DNA from: Lithodes maja
Lineage: Eukaryota; Arthropoda; Malacostraca; Decapoda; Lithodidae
NCBI GenBank assembly: GCA_037953745.1
Contig: JBAKBP010003060.1
Coordinates: 1 to 64,000 of the forward strand
Length of the DNA: 64,000 nucleotides
Reading direction: 5' to 3'
Shown here piece by piece: positions 53,597 through 64,000 of the stretch (positions are counted from its first letter, which is position 1; each line of letters begins with the position of its first letter). The notes below the pieces were generated by a model. It was given only the letters and a program-made list of their open reading frames with translations, was not told the origin of the DNA and searched no databases. A program made the position numbers and the translations under genes.

Positions 53597-53680
53597 GGAC
53601 CGCTCAGCCAATCACAGCGCCGGAGAGCGGGAGGCGGGACTATATTAAGGAGGTAGGGGAGGTTGCCGGGGTCATTCACC
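53597..53680 (+). promoter_or_regulatory. CCAAT / GC-box / TATA core promoter
   Basis: AGCCAATCA has CCAAT at 53608-53612. GGCGGG lies at 53633-53638, TATATTAAG at 53641-53649, and an initiator-like TCATTC at 53672, about 31 bases after the TATA start. A further CCAAT lies near 53344. The spacing is that of an animal Pol II core promoter on the plus strand. It could drive a host gene or be the U3 of an LTR. Confidence 0.5.
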
Positions 53681-54000
53681 TCTCGGGTGCCACTGGGCTA
53701 ACTTCTTCCAACCCACATTCTATCTCTTGCTCGTGCACTAAAGGGAACTCGGATCCACTTATTCCAGCCTCCCAGCCCTCATCACTTGTTCCAGGAAAGC
53801 CCACCTCGGGTCTAGCATCGCTCTCCCCTACTAGGTGGATACACCTTCAGTATCCGGCCGCCTGCCGTCACATCGCTGGCTTGCATACCTACAGTCAAGC
53901 GGTTCAATCAAGAGGGACGGCAGATAGTAGATGGGAGCGAAGATTTCCAGTCGAGCTATTGGCCAGCTCTGAGGTGGTGAAATTGTTCCAGTAAACACCT
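53681..54000 (+). other. Region downstream of the promoter; open frame of uncertain meaning
   Basis: A 255-codon frame (53227-53994) crosses the promoter itself and repeat family 2, so most of it cannot be a real protein. The part after the putative start site is Ser/Pro-rich with no recognisable domain. It may be the R-U5 or 5' UTR of whatever the promoter serves. Confidence 0.3.
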
Positions 54001-54870
54001 AGCAGTACTACATAGTTTTTTTTAAAGGACCCATATTGGGCCCGAACCAGACTTAAAGAAGAGAAAATGCTTGACTAACCCAGTGGTTCCATACATAATA
54101 ATTGATGTGTTCTTATAGGACAAACTAAAGAGAAAGATACTAGACTGATGTATATAAATAAAACGATGATGTGTTAATAGGATATTAAGTATTCTTGATA
54201 GAGAAGGCTCCATGCCGATTAGCTATCAATAGTATAGGATCTGATGGGACAGCAACTAGTTATTAACATTAAAGTAAGAGGGGGAAATTCTTAAGTAGAT
54301 AAGCAACTGTAAGGCTGAGGGGAAATAAAGAACAGTTGCAATTAGTTTAGCTTTAGTTTGAGAAATAGGTAGGGAGGACACTAGTCCGTATGATCTACGA
54401 AAACTTTTGTTTTCAAGGAAACATTTTCAATTATATTGTTTGAAGGAATATTCGGTCAGTTTCGTGGTAAGCGTTACGAGCATTAAGTCCAAGAGAATAA
54501 TGTAATCACAGGATCTATGTAGAGAATTAAGTGGTGAATCTTGTTCTCGTATGGGTTTGAGGTACTGATCATATTAAGTCATTTACTGAGTTTTATTATT
54601 GAATAGGTGATATATGTAACATATGATTTATTGGTAACAGAGTAAAGAGAACATATAATCTAAGAGTGTAGTAACGCCCTGGTCGTTTGAGTAAATATAT
54701 TGTATAAGTAAAATACCCAGAAAACGAAATCCTCATCACCTGTGCAACCACTCCCTTTTAAACACCTCAGCTATTTCCCATGTACAATCCCTCACCGATA
54801 ATTAATAGTTTCCCGATGAAAATCCGTTTTCTATGTATGCCATTCTCCGCAGAGAACTAACAATTCCGCC
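54001..54870. other. Non-coding AT-rich region
   Basis: No gene was seen. GTGTAGTAACGCCCTGGTCG near 54667 recurs near 58595 and 58675, showing that this segment and 58563-58830 belong to the same repeat. Confidence 0.5.
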
Positions 54871-54873
54871 CAC

Positions 54874-55490
54874 ACTATTCTAAATCAGATGTACTTATAT
54901 TTTAAGAGTGTGAGTAGGTCCCCAGCTATGAATAATAAGACCTCAAATACCCATACCGAGATCTGATACCTTAAGACTATAATTCACCCTGTATCCTTTT
55001 TTATGTATATTCTAAGTACGTAAGGCAACTATACCAACCTTTCTGTACAGGCCTTAATTGATCAGGCCTTATCATGTTGAAACAGAGGAACAATACTTCA
55101 TTTCTTTGTTATACTGTAGTTGTGTATATATGTGTCTCCCTGTACCATGATTATTACTATTTCCCATGTACAATCCCTCATACTATTCTAAATCAGATGT
55201 ACTTATATTTTAAGAGTGTGAGTAGGTCCCCAGCTATGAATAATAAGATTTCAAATAACCATACCGAGATCTGATACCTTAAGACTATAATTCACCCTGT
55301 ATCCCTTTTTATTTATATTCTAAGTACGTAAGGTAAGTATACCAACCTTTCTGTACAGGCCCTAATGATCAGGCCTCATCATGTTGAAACAGAGGAACAA
55401 TACTTCCTTTCTTTGTTATACTATAGTTGTGTATATATGTGCCCCCCTGTACCATGATTATTACTATTTCCCATGTACAACCCCTCATCG
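54874..55490. repeat. Two tandem copies of a 308 bp unit
   Basis: ACTATTCTAAATCAGATGTA starts at 54874 and again at 55182. The copies match closely through CTACTATTTCCCATGTACAA. They are non-coding and belong to a larger unclassified repeat. Confidence 0.85.
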
Positions 55491-57279
55491 ATGATACCAT
55501 ACCTATACCTATGTTTTATACCTCGGGACTATAGTTCCACCATCGCTATACCTATACCTACACGTACGCACACACCTTACCTTTTGGATCACCCTGTATC
55601 CCCCTCCCTCAGAAACCACCCTATACACACACAACTGTCCCTGTTTAAAGCATAGGGGAATGCCACCTCTATGCACCGAGTTTGACCACCACCCTTTTTC
55701 CCCCTAACCTAACCTCTAAATGTAATAATAACCCTATGCCCAGTTCCAACTCTCCATCCAACCAATGCCAGTATGAAGGACAAGATATAACCGCTAAAAG
55801 ACATTTCCATTTATCACAAATAAATCAGCAATAGAAACAATTGTTTGGTTTGATTCCGACCGTCAGTAAAGGTCACTTTACCAATTCCAAAGAGACAACC
55901 GCGACATGGCCCAGTTAGCCTCACGAAGGGCTCTCCCCAACTCAACCTTCCGCATTCCGTTATATTGTAAAAAGCCTGTTACAAAGTGCCGATTCAGGTT
56001 ATTTCCCAAGTACAAGTAAATAGAATAAAAACTCTATCCTTTTATCACAGATAACTATCCTCTACCATGTTAAAACAACCTCTCAACTCGACCCAGAAGG
56101 ATAGGCCATGCGAGGCTAGTACAACCACCTTTGCCCCCTTAAAAAGGTTGTTCCCCCCTGACCTTGAACTCTCAAACAAACCACATTAATAACCCCCCTG
56201 AGTTGGTCATAAATAAAAACCAGACTCAATGATCAACCCTAACTAAGGGTGTATATCATGACAACTTAAACTTATGTCACAGCACAAATAACGCAAAGAA
56301 CTCAATGCCGCAGTATTTAAGGTGCAGCCCCCCCCCCCCCCCACTAGCACAGGGGACCCCACCAACCCCCCAGCCTGCGTATCCTTCCCCGCATAGCTAC
56401 ATCGTGACCCAGACGGTCACCAACCATTCTTGCCAGACACCAGGTTAGTCTTAATACCCCAAATGAGCAAAGTCACAATACCTGCCAATATGCTATCCTC
56501 CCTAATCATTAGCAAGTTCAACAATCATACCTAAGCTCAGTTACCAACTTATAATAGCTTTTCCGCTAAAACAGAGACTGACATTGATACATAATGTTGA
56601 AAATGCTTACCAGCATGGGCCTCTACTGCGCCCATAAAGTAGTCCCTCTCCTCAACAATATATCTCGCTCACAGACCATAATACTAACTTTTGTTAACAT
56701 AAAATGTATAAAGAACGTTTGCCAGAGTCCTGAACCTTTTGCTGAGGATACCCAGACCTTATTGTCAAAACCCCTAAGTTCAAAAGAACAAATAAACCTC
56801 TAAAGAACCCCAACATCCAATAGTTCTAGAAAGTTCTCCCCCCCCCCCCTTTGACCAAACCTATAAATGCTACCACCTAGACAAAGCTCGGCCAGTTCAT
56901 TATTAGCTCTCAAATCAACAGCCTACCGCTCTGCTTGAAAGTCTAGTATACTCCATCCCTCAAGATTCCTGATAATTCGGCACCCCATAGTCTGTGAAAT
57001 CTGTGAGTAGGTAAATTAACCTTTTGTGATTTTTTTATTATACCCGGACTCCCGAAAGGTAATATCATATCTACAAATAACTAATTTACAAATTATTGAT
57101 TGTCTTATAAACGCATTGTAGTGTGTCCTCTTCTAATTGGGTTTACAAGCAATCATAGAGTGTAGTAGTAACTCCTTTTGAATAACACATCGGATTCTGG
57201 ACTCCCAGATTCAATAAGTTATCCATTCGAGTACGTTTTCTGTTGTAGTTTAGTGGTTGTTGAAGCAGAGAAAAAAAAC
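55491..57279. other. Non-coding pyrimidine-rich region
   Basis: No coding region or element end was recognised. C-runs lie at about 56328-56341 and 56831-56841. It may be interior sequence of the element whose LTR-like block follows. Confidence 0.45.
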
Positions 57280-58562
57280 CCGCCTTCCAACAGTGACTAA
57301 ATTAGAATAGTGGACACTAGTACCTCAAACTCATACTTGATCTAGGACAGAAAGATCTTGCTACGTTAGAAGGGATTATGCGAGAAACTCGTAATTGAGG
57401 ACTCTGCAAGAATAACTCCTTGGTAACAATTGTCTGTGGCCTCCCAAACAGAATTGTTAACTAAAAGGTTTCAAAACCGCCAGAGTTCCTTGAACCTCTT
57501 TCAAAGACCAGAGACAGATAAGAAAGTTGCTTTTCCCGACTATCTTGCATTTGTCCGATACCTTGTTAATCCGGCCTGTGCCTGAGACATTGTATTTAAG
57601 GTCCCCATCCAAGAGTAACATATCGGAACTTCATCACCGGTTAAGCAAGTAACCCATCTGTAACCCTCTCTACACTACCGGACAACTTAGATGGCCCCAG
57701 AGCAGCTGTTGACCCCCGACATCACCAACTGAAGATAACCAGGAAACTCCATCACAGTGCTAATTCTCAAAAGTATCAGTGCTACGATACTATTAATTCT
57801 CCCATACAGTGTATTCTATTATGTCTCATCGATCTCTAATGTTATGAAGAAAGTGATTACTATGCTAGCGTGTGTTAAAGTATATCAGTGAATTTAAGAC
57901 TAGGCGAACTGACTCCCGTAATTATTCTTGCTACCAGGTTAATCTCGCCGAAGAAATAAGTCTTAATTATTGGGACTACGGCTCGAGTGAAAGCAATACT
58001 AAAATAAGTTATTGTGATTGTTAACCAGGAACCTGAATCGCCCCTCACTGATATTCTGTCTTAAGTGTTATTGAGACAAGTGAACATACCATACCAGTGA
58101 AGCTAGCTACTGTTATTCCCTTTACGTACCTTATTGGGAACAACTATATTACTCACATTTTCATCTCTGATTACGAGTCATATTGCCAGAGATTTAACAT
58201 AACGAGATACCTAGCCTGTGTGATTCGTGTACCCTACATATCGTTGAAGTAATGTGATCAGAAGAATAATACCTGAACGTTGGAAGTGTGTCTCTATCTA
58301 AATCCGCGATAAGTGCTAGAGATTGTAATAAGTCCAATAACCTATCTGATTGCTCCAACATCTATTGTTTGTGTGAATTCTGTTATGTACATTATACCTA
58401 AGTGTTATTTAGAATAAAGCTACATTATAAACAATTTTTTTTTTTGAGATTATCTATGTCCTCTATTGATTCCCGCTATGTATTTTGCATGAAATCCTCT
58501 AACCCAGTCTTGTAGAACTCACCTATACCAAGTTAATCCTGTATAAAATCAGGGCATAACAA
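57280..58562 (+). repeat. LTR-like non-coding block, copy 2
   Basis: Copy 2 of the block at 5560-7328, with the same ordered motifs and the same end, AAATCAGGGCATAACA. An AATAAAG signal lies near 58412. It lacks the tandem duplications of copy 1. No matching target duplication was found, and the left end is uncertain. Confidence 0.5.
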
Positions 58563-58840
58563 TAAGGTTAAGAGAGCGTATAATCTACGAGTGTAGTAAC
58601 GCCCTGGACGTTTGAGTAGATATATTGTATAGAATTAAGAGAGTATAAAATCTAAAAGGGCAGAGGTAGTAACGCCCTGGTCTCTGGGAAGACACAGTGG
58701 GGCCCGGTAAAGTTATCTTTTTTTGAAGTTTAGTTAAGAATAAATCTCTGTCATATATAGGGACTTAAAGGTTAGATTTATTAATGCCCTGGTCTCTGGA
58801 GTAGACACAGCAGGGCCCGGTAAAATTATATTATTTTAGA
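58563..58840. repeat. Short imperfect repeats around TAGTAACGCCCTGG
   Basis: GTAGTAACGCCCTGG-type units recur near 58595, 58670 and 58785, the last two with GTCTCTGG and AGACACAG followed by GGGCCCGGTAAA. The single unit near 54667 is related. Non-coding. Confidence 0.7.
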
Positions 58841-58938
58841 GACTAGTAACGTGACTTTGGATCGAAGTCGAAGCGAGTCAATACCTGAATGGCGGGAATC
58901 CAAATAGGTTGTAACGGGAGCTCTAGAGTTCCAATGTA

Positions 58939-59145
58939 CAGTCACGAGCATAAATGTTGCGACATCAATCAGATAACATCTACTCCTTTATCACGAGAGG
59001 TTTATGCTAAGCTGAATAAAATCGTATGACGGTAGCTAGAATGAAATATAATCATTGTGAGTTTGAATAAAAGTTTAGCAATACATTTAGAGACGAAGGG
59101 GCGAACATTATCTGGTTGGTGTCGCAGTATTTATGCTCGTGACTG
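58939..59145. mobile_element. 207 bp Tc1/mariner-type MITE
   Basis: The inverted ends CAGTCACGAGCATAAATGTT and, on the other strand, CAGTCACGAGCATAAATACT continue as imperfect repeats for about 45 bases (GCGACA then CAATCAGATAA). TA flanks both sides (58937-58938 and 59146-59147). No transposase. Ends starting CAGT at a TA are the Tc1/mariner pattern. Confidence 0.85.
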
Positions 59146-59147
59146 TA

Positions 59148-59352
59148 CAACCTATAGTGGGTCGACGAAAATATTAAATCTGTGTCTTGAACTCATTTCG
59201 ACCCGAACAGTGAAATAGTTACTAGGGTAGCAGTAAGTTTTGTTAAATAAAGTATACGAACCTCTAAATGAATGTCGAATTATCCCCACCATAGTAGTGT
59301 ATTTGGAATAAGAAAATAAGTACTACAATAATTATAATAATAATAATATGTT

Positions 59353-59392
<40 letters not shown>

Positions 59393-59628
59393 CATATTAA
59401 TTATCATTAGTATTATAAAGAATAGATTTAAAGGAATCAAACTTAAAATATTGAAATCCAAACAATGAAACATTGGGCTGAAAGTGGCTAAGAATACAAT
59501 TAGAGAGAAAAATTAGAACAGAACGGCAGGTAAATGTGTAAAATAATTAAACAAGATTTGTAAGTAAGAGAATCTTTCATAAAACGGACTCGTACTAGTC
59601 CTGACTCCTCTCCTTAGTTCCCGACTAG
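59148..59628. other. Spacer with TAA/ATT microsatellite
   Basis: (ATA)n and (ATT)n runs at about 59327-59395 form a near-palindromic low-complexity stretch. No gene. Confidence 0.7.
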
Positions 59629-61406
59629 TGTTACGACCGGGACTCTTATAAAACAAGGGCTCTTAATCATTGGACTAGAAAGGCACACAGCCACAACGGT
59701 AACAGTAGATCCAACCCTCGAACTTATAATGCCGGCGCACAAAAAACACCTATACCCTCCAGAGTTAAATCTGCGATAGCGGGGTATCCTATAACTCGGT
59801 ATAAATGCACTACTACTACTACAGGCTGATGATCTCTGATACAGTCTGATCACAATACATACAATTGCATTAATAAAGTATACAAGGAAAAAGATAGAGC
59901 TTAATTAAATCACTGGAATGATTTAATGCAAACAAGAAGAAGGTATAATTAAAGTTACTCTAAACAATAATAAACTGTCACTCCTATATTAAAGAAAGTG
60001 AATGAAAGTCCTAAAGCACCGAACAGGAATCTTCTGAAGAAAGTCTGATGCTGCTTAAGATGATCGAATCGGATTTTGAACTGTTATATAAAGCAGGAAC
60101 AAGATATGACAAATGTAGGGACATACGGTGTTAACTGGCACGGGAATAATAATAAATGCGCAATAGTATTATCTCCAACAACAAAAGAATTACTTCCTCA
60201 GGCAACACAAAAGCCTGCTCGGGTTGTGCAACTCCACAACAACCAAGGCTTGCAACCAACGTGAATAAAAATGCTGCATACATAACATAAGAGTTTATAA
60301 TCCTCATCGGGTGTCTGCTAGGTGAATAAAGTCTAGCTGGGATGTCGTAGACTAGGAAACAATGGCTGAGCAAGCGGCTCGTAGCCTAGCGAGGTCCTTA
60401 AGACTGTACGGCCAAATTACGTTAAATGACGGGGTGCTCTCTTGAGAGATCCAGATCGCTAGTATCTGGTTCTCTCCTGGCGACCCTCTCAAAGTCAAAG
60501 CAAAACGAGTTAGCACAGTGTTGGGTGGCAGAGGCAAAAGCCCTCACTCGCAACACAGTGCTAAACTCACAAGATACACAGTCAGAAAGACCACCTAGGC
60601 TTCCCACGTATCCGTTGCGATTGTACAGGTTCAACAAAACCTGGTACACATCGGAAATCACAACACCAGTAGCCTTACCCCAGTCTAGCATTAAATAGCC
60701 CAGCAGACAACCAAGAAATAGGTAGGAAGACACCGTGAGTGTGTCGAACCTCTACAGACAAAATGTTAACCCCTCCAAAATGTCTAACTAAACATGGAAT
60801 ATCTGAGAGCTTCAGCATATAATACGATGGCCGATGTATGAAATCGTGCAGAACCAAAGGGGAGTTATGATATTAAATAGATTGGAAGAATGAGAGGTAA
60901 GAAGTTGAGAGAGAGAGAAAGTGTTCTATAGGTAGAAGTCGGGGACAGGTGGCAAGGGAGGTGTGAAGGGTATGCTGGTCAGGCAAGCTCTGCGCAAGGA
61001 AGGCACAGAGGCAACAGGGAGTGCGGGGGGACTACCTCCTGCCGCGGCAGGAGGGCGGTAAGGCGGCCAGCCACTCAGAGGGCCCGGCCGTGGAATGACG
61101 TCACCGAGACAACGTGTAACACTACGTGTACAACCCTCTGCCTCCTGCACTTACTCACTCACACTCTCTAGCTGTATCATTCAGTCTTATACATTAAACT
61201 TATAACTGATGATATAAAATATAATGCATTGTCACAGGAGAAAATAAAGACCACTTATGTACTGCCTGTGACATGACGATTCACAAGAAAGAAAGTACAA
61301 CATTGTAGATAGACTGTAGCCCAATTCACTGCCCTGGCGAGTGTTAGCGAGTGGCCAAGCGAGCGGCTGAGCCCACGTGGCATTCTGCTAAGCTGCAGGC
61401 GTCACA
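59629..61406 (-). repeat. LTR (3') of a third, diverged gypsy element C
   Basis: It runs from TGTTACGACCGG to GGCGTCACA on the plus strand, 1778 bp. Ends and length match the LTRs of A and B, but the body is strongly diverged. It is followed at 61407 by a polypurine-tract-like CCCCACCTAAG and then the end of RNase H. The other LTR lies beyond the window. Confidence 0.8.
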
Positions 61407-61739
61407 CCCCACCTAAGATATTAGACGCTCAACCATGAGCTCCATATCTGACAAGCAGAACCCTGATAAGACTCGCCACCCCTAACCACTTCTCAAAAAA
61501 AAAAAGGCAAAGCTCAGTTCTCATCAAAAAAAAAATTACAAACCCTCCCAACACAATAGCTTGATTCATACTGCTATGCTCCTAGAGCGAGCTTCTACTA
61601 GCCCAGCCTTCTGAGAGAAGTACAGGTTCTACTCAGAACTTTAGCTATAACATACTTAAAAAAATTTAACTATTAAAGAATGAGTTTTTATAGAATTTTC
61701 ATTTTTAATATGTTTATGGCGGCTGCACTTACAGGGGCA

Positions 61740-64000
61740 AGCCTGATTTTTCTCCACTCTCAACACACACCGACTGAACGGCGAGGGTTTTCCTGCAAAC
61801 AAACCCTCCCGTGACAAACAATCAGCCAAAACATTATCAGTGCCCTGATCATGCCACACATCCAACTTGTGTTCCGGCAGCACAACAATACCGGACACTG
61901 ATAAACTGCCCAGTTCATCACAAGACTGGCACTTCTCTTCGCTCTTTCCGGCAACGGGACCTGCCAAAAGCCTTTCACTAGTTCTACCTTCGTGATAGGC
62001 GATGCAGCCCCGAGGCGGTCTATGGTGTCGTCAACTCTCGATAAGGTATAGGCGTCTGTCAGGTATAATTCACACCCACTCTTGCAATCAACACACACAC
62101 TGATCTTGCCACTTAACACAGGTTGTAAAGTTACAGGCAACGACCACTCACGATATCCCTTATCACTCAGACCCTTGGGCAATGGATAGGTGTCTGTCAG
62201 GGATAATGCTTCCACACTCTTGCAGTCACCATACACACGGATCTTGCCACTCAACTCAGGTTGCAAACTCACTGGCAACGACCACTCACGATATCCTTTA
62301 TCCCTCAGACCCTTTTTCCACATGTCGTCTAGCTCTGTTTTCACGACAGGCTGTTGAGCAGGATTTATACGGTAGGGAATTAAACCGAGCCTAGCACTGT
62401 CTCCAGCCTCCATGTCGGATTCTACCCCGTACATCAGGCCTGGAGAAGCAACAAACATGCGGATGCACTGCCACAGCCTAGTAAACAACTTATCTCGCAG
62501 AACAACATGCCTAGTGCCCTCCCACAACCCAGCCGAGACCGCAGCTTCTAACCTGTAGTCTCCCTCCTTCTCCACCTTCGTCCCTAGAACAGCCAGGTCA
62601 TGAGAGGGACAATCAGTACCACCTGTGCAGTCACTCCCATAGTTCATTATTGCTAAGGCTTCCCCGCCGATACCGTACATGGGCACCCCCGCATTCCTTA
62701 CGACTACATCTGCCTGCGCAGCATCACCGCTTTTAGCGACATGGCCAGATAGTCAGTCAGTCTATGGTAGGGCTGTTGCATTCGACTAGAGCAGCATTGG
62801 GAGGCTATGCGACGACCGGGCACATCCACTCCACAGCCAACCTCACCAATCTGCTCAATGTCCTCCTTCTGACCACCACCCTTGGCAGCCATGGGTCGAC
62901 CTTGACCTGGCAACCATGTCCAAGCCTCGTCGCCCACCTTGAACCACCGAAACAACGAGGCTAACGGTCTATCAACATTCAGGTGACCTGCCCGCGGAAC
63001 ATCTTGCACCGCCTGAGTTGTGAGGCTCGGGTGCTCGGCACGACCAGTGGGGTATGAACCGAGCTGGTGCTGGAACGCTGCACACTGCTGCTCAGGCAGG
63101 TGCTCTAGCACTTCCACAGCCACCAGGCTCGTGTCCCCCGCCCACTGCTCCGCCGAGACATGACAATCCCAACTCTCCTCCACCTGTGCCCTACTGCCCC
63201 CCTCTGCTTCTCCACCTTGGCCGCTGCAGACCAACGCAGGGACAGTAGGCTGCTCAGGTGGTTGCCTCACAAACTCCTCCAACAGGTTCACATGACATGT
63301 TTCCCCGTCCTCGTGTTCGATAGCCCCGTTCCCACAACTCTCCTCCAACTGGGAACTACTAAGTCGCGGAGTGCCATCATGCCCAACCATGTCACTAGGG
63401 GTGACAGGTTCTGGGGCCACTCCGGAGCTCACCTCTGGATCAAGTACTAAGCCGCTAAGGAGAGCCGCTGGAGCAAACCTCACAAAACTCCCAACTTTAG
63501 CTTGCTCCTTCCGACCGTTCCTCCGCTGGTCTAGAGACTGAGGAATAGGCTGTGACACTTTGGATGCAAGAGATCTAGTAATAACGCACGCCATAGGTTG
63601 TACTTGACACTTCTCTACCCACTCCTGTTCCTCCCTACTCACGTCGGCCGGCTTCTCGGCAACGACTAAGGGTGAAACCTCAGAAGTAGGCACCGCAAAG
63701 TCGTTGCCGAGAAGGAGGTCGACGCCCCCAACAGGCAAGTTCTCCACAATTCCCACATCCAACTCTCGTGTCACACCATCTACCTCCAGTTCCATCCTGA
63801 CCAACGGGTATGACTTGATAGCATGGATACCTTGCACCACAACCACCTGTGCCACGTTTATTGGTCTACCAGTAAAGTTCTTCATCAAAGTCTGAGAGGC
63901 ACCCGTGTCTCGCAACAGCTCAACTCCATGCTTCTTACCAGCCCACTTTATGCAGCCACGCCCTCGATGGTCGTAAAAGACATCGCGGACAGGGTTCGAG
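61740..64000 (-). pseudogene. gag-pol: Gag-Pol remnant of gypsy element C, internally deleted
   Basis: Read from the window end leftwards: protease RDTGASQTLMKNFTGRPINV and LLLGNDFAVPTS (63600-63915, open), then a jump to the region after integrase (ETCHVNLLEEFVRQP), so the integrase core is deleted. Next come an RT start (EWSLPVSLQPELSGKIRVYG), which occurs twice in tandem, then DDTIDRLGAASPITKVELVK and GFWQVPLPERAK, and a jump to the RNase H end (TDNVLADCLSRE near 61800). The order again places the integrase-linked region before RT, so C belongs to the same family as A and B. The element is clearly dead and continues past the window. Confidence 0.85.

Noticed and set aside
53227..53994. 255-codon frame as a host gene
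   Set aside because: It spans a copy of repeat family 2 and a core promoter, has no recognisable domain and no good start context.
60076..60857. Several 60-100 codon frames on both strands
   Set aside because: All lie inside the LTR of element C and have no domain.

Overview
This is nuclear DNA of an animal, most probably an arthropod and likely a decapod crustacean. The evidence is spliced exons, (TTAGG)n stretches of the arthropod telomere type, and dense nested transposons of animal families (BEL/Pao, RTE, CR1/L2, DIRS, piggyBac-type TTAA elements, a tRNA-derived SINE). I cannot name the species.

Host genes. A promoter-like block and a first coding exon with a BED-like zinc-finger motif lie at 1-621. 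A monocarboxylate-transporter-like (SLC16/MCT) gene contributes two exons, 7389-7580 and 52548-52717. They join in phase (GT donor at 7581, AG acceptor at 52546-52547), so 7581-52547 is one 45 kb intron, and nearly everything in it is transposon. A classic CCAAT/GC-box/TATA promoter lies at 53608-53680.

Left flank (622-7388): a degenerate ~120 bp tandem repeat interrupted by TTAGG and LINE-tail sequence; a decayed BEL/Pao element (3115-4800); and a long non-coding LTR-like block ending 61 bp before the first transporter exon.

Intron (7581-52547), as nested layers. An RTE retrotransposon (7756-14729) carries a TTAA MITE (8810-12317), which carries a piggyBac-like element (9341-12256) with a SINE in it. 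The same RTE also carries a long-TIR element at a TA site (13600-14709). A second repeat family is broken by another copy of the TTAA MITE (14910-15748) and by a full-length LTR retrotransposon on the minus strand (15875-25084). A 4.2 kb TTAA element made almost wholly of a 58 bp minisatellite follows (25350-29546). Then comes a PHD-finger LINE, split by a second LTR element on the plus strand (32106-41381). Next are a LINE 3' end, a piggyBac transposase fragment, a CR1/L2 element with both ORFs open (43930-47670, minus) and a decayed DIRS tyrosine-recombinase retrotransposon (47670-52180).

Right flank (52718-64000): non-coding repeats, a second LTR-like block (57280-58562), a 207 bp Tc1-type MITE, and a third, degraded relative of the LTR elements (59629 to the window end).

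The most unusual item is the Ty3/gypsy family present in three copies. Its pol order is protease-integrase-RT-RNase H, with integrase before reverse transcriptase, as in the Gmr1 group. One copy has an open 1701-residue gag-pol frame and LTRs that look identical by eye. Also notable are the TTAA elements: two copies of one MITE were each hit at the same internal TTAA by two different TTAA elements, and another family has become a carrier for a higher-order minisatellite.
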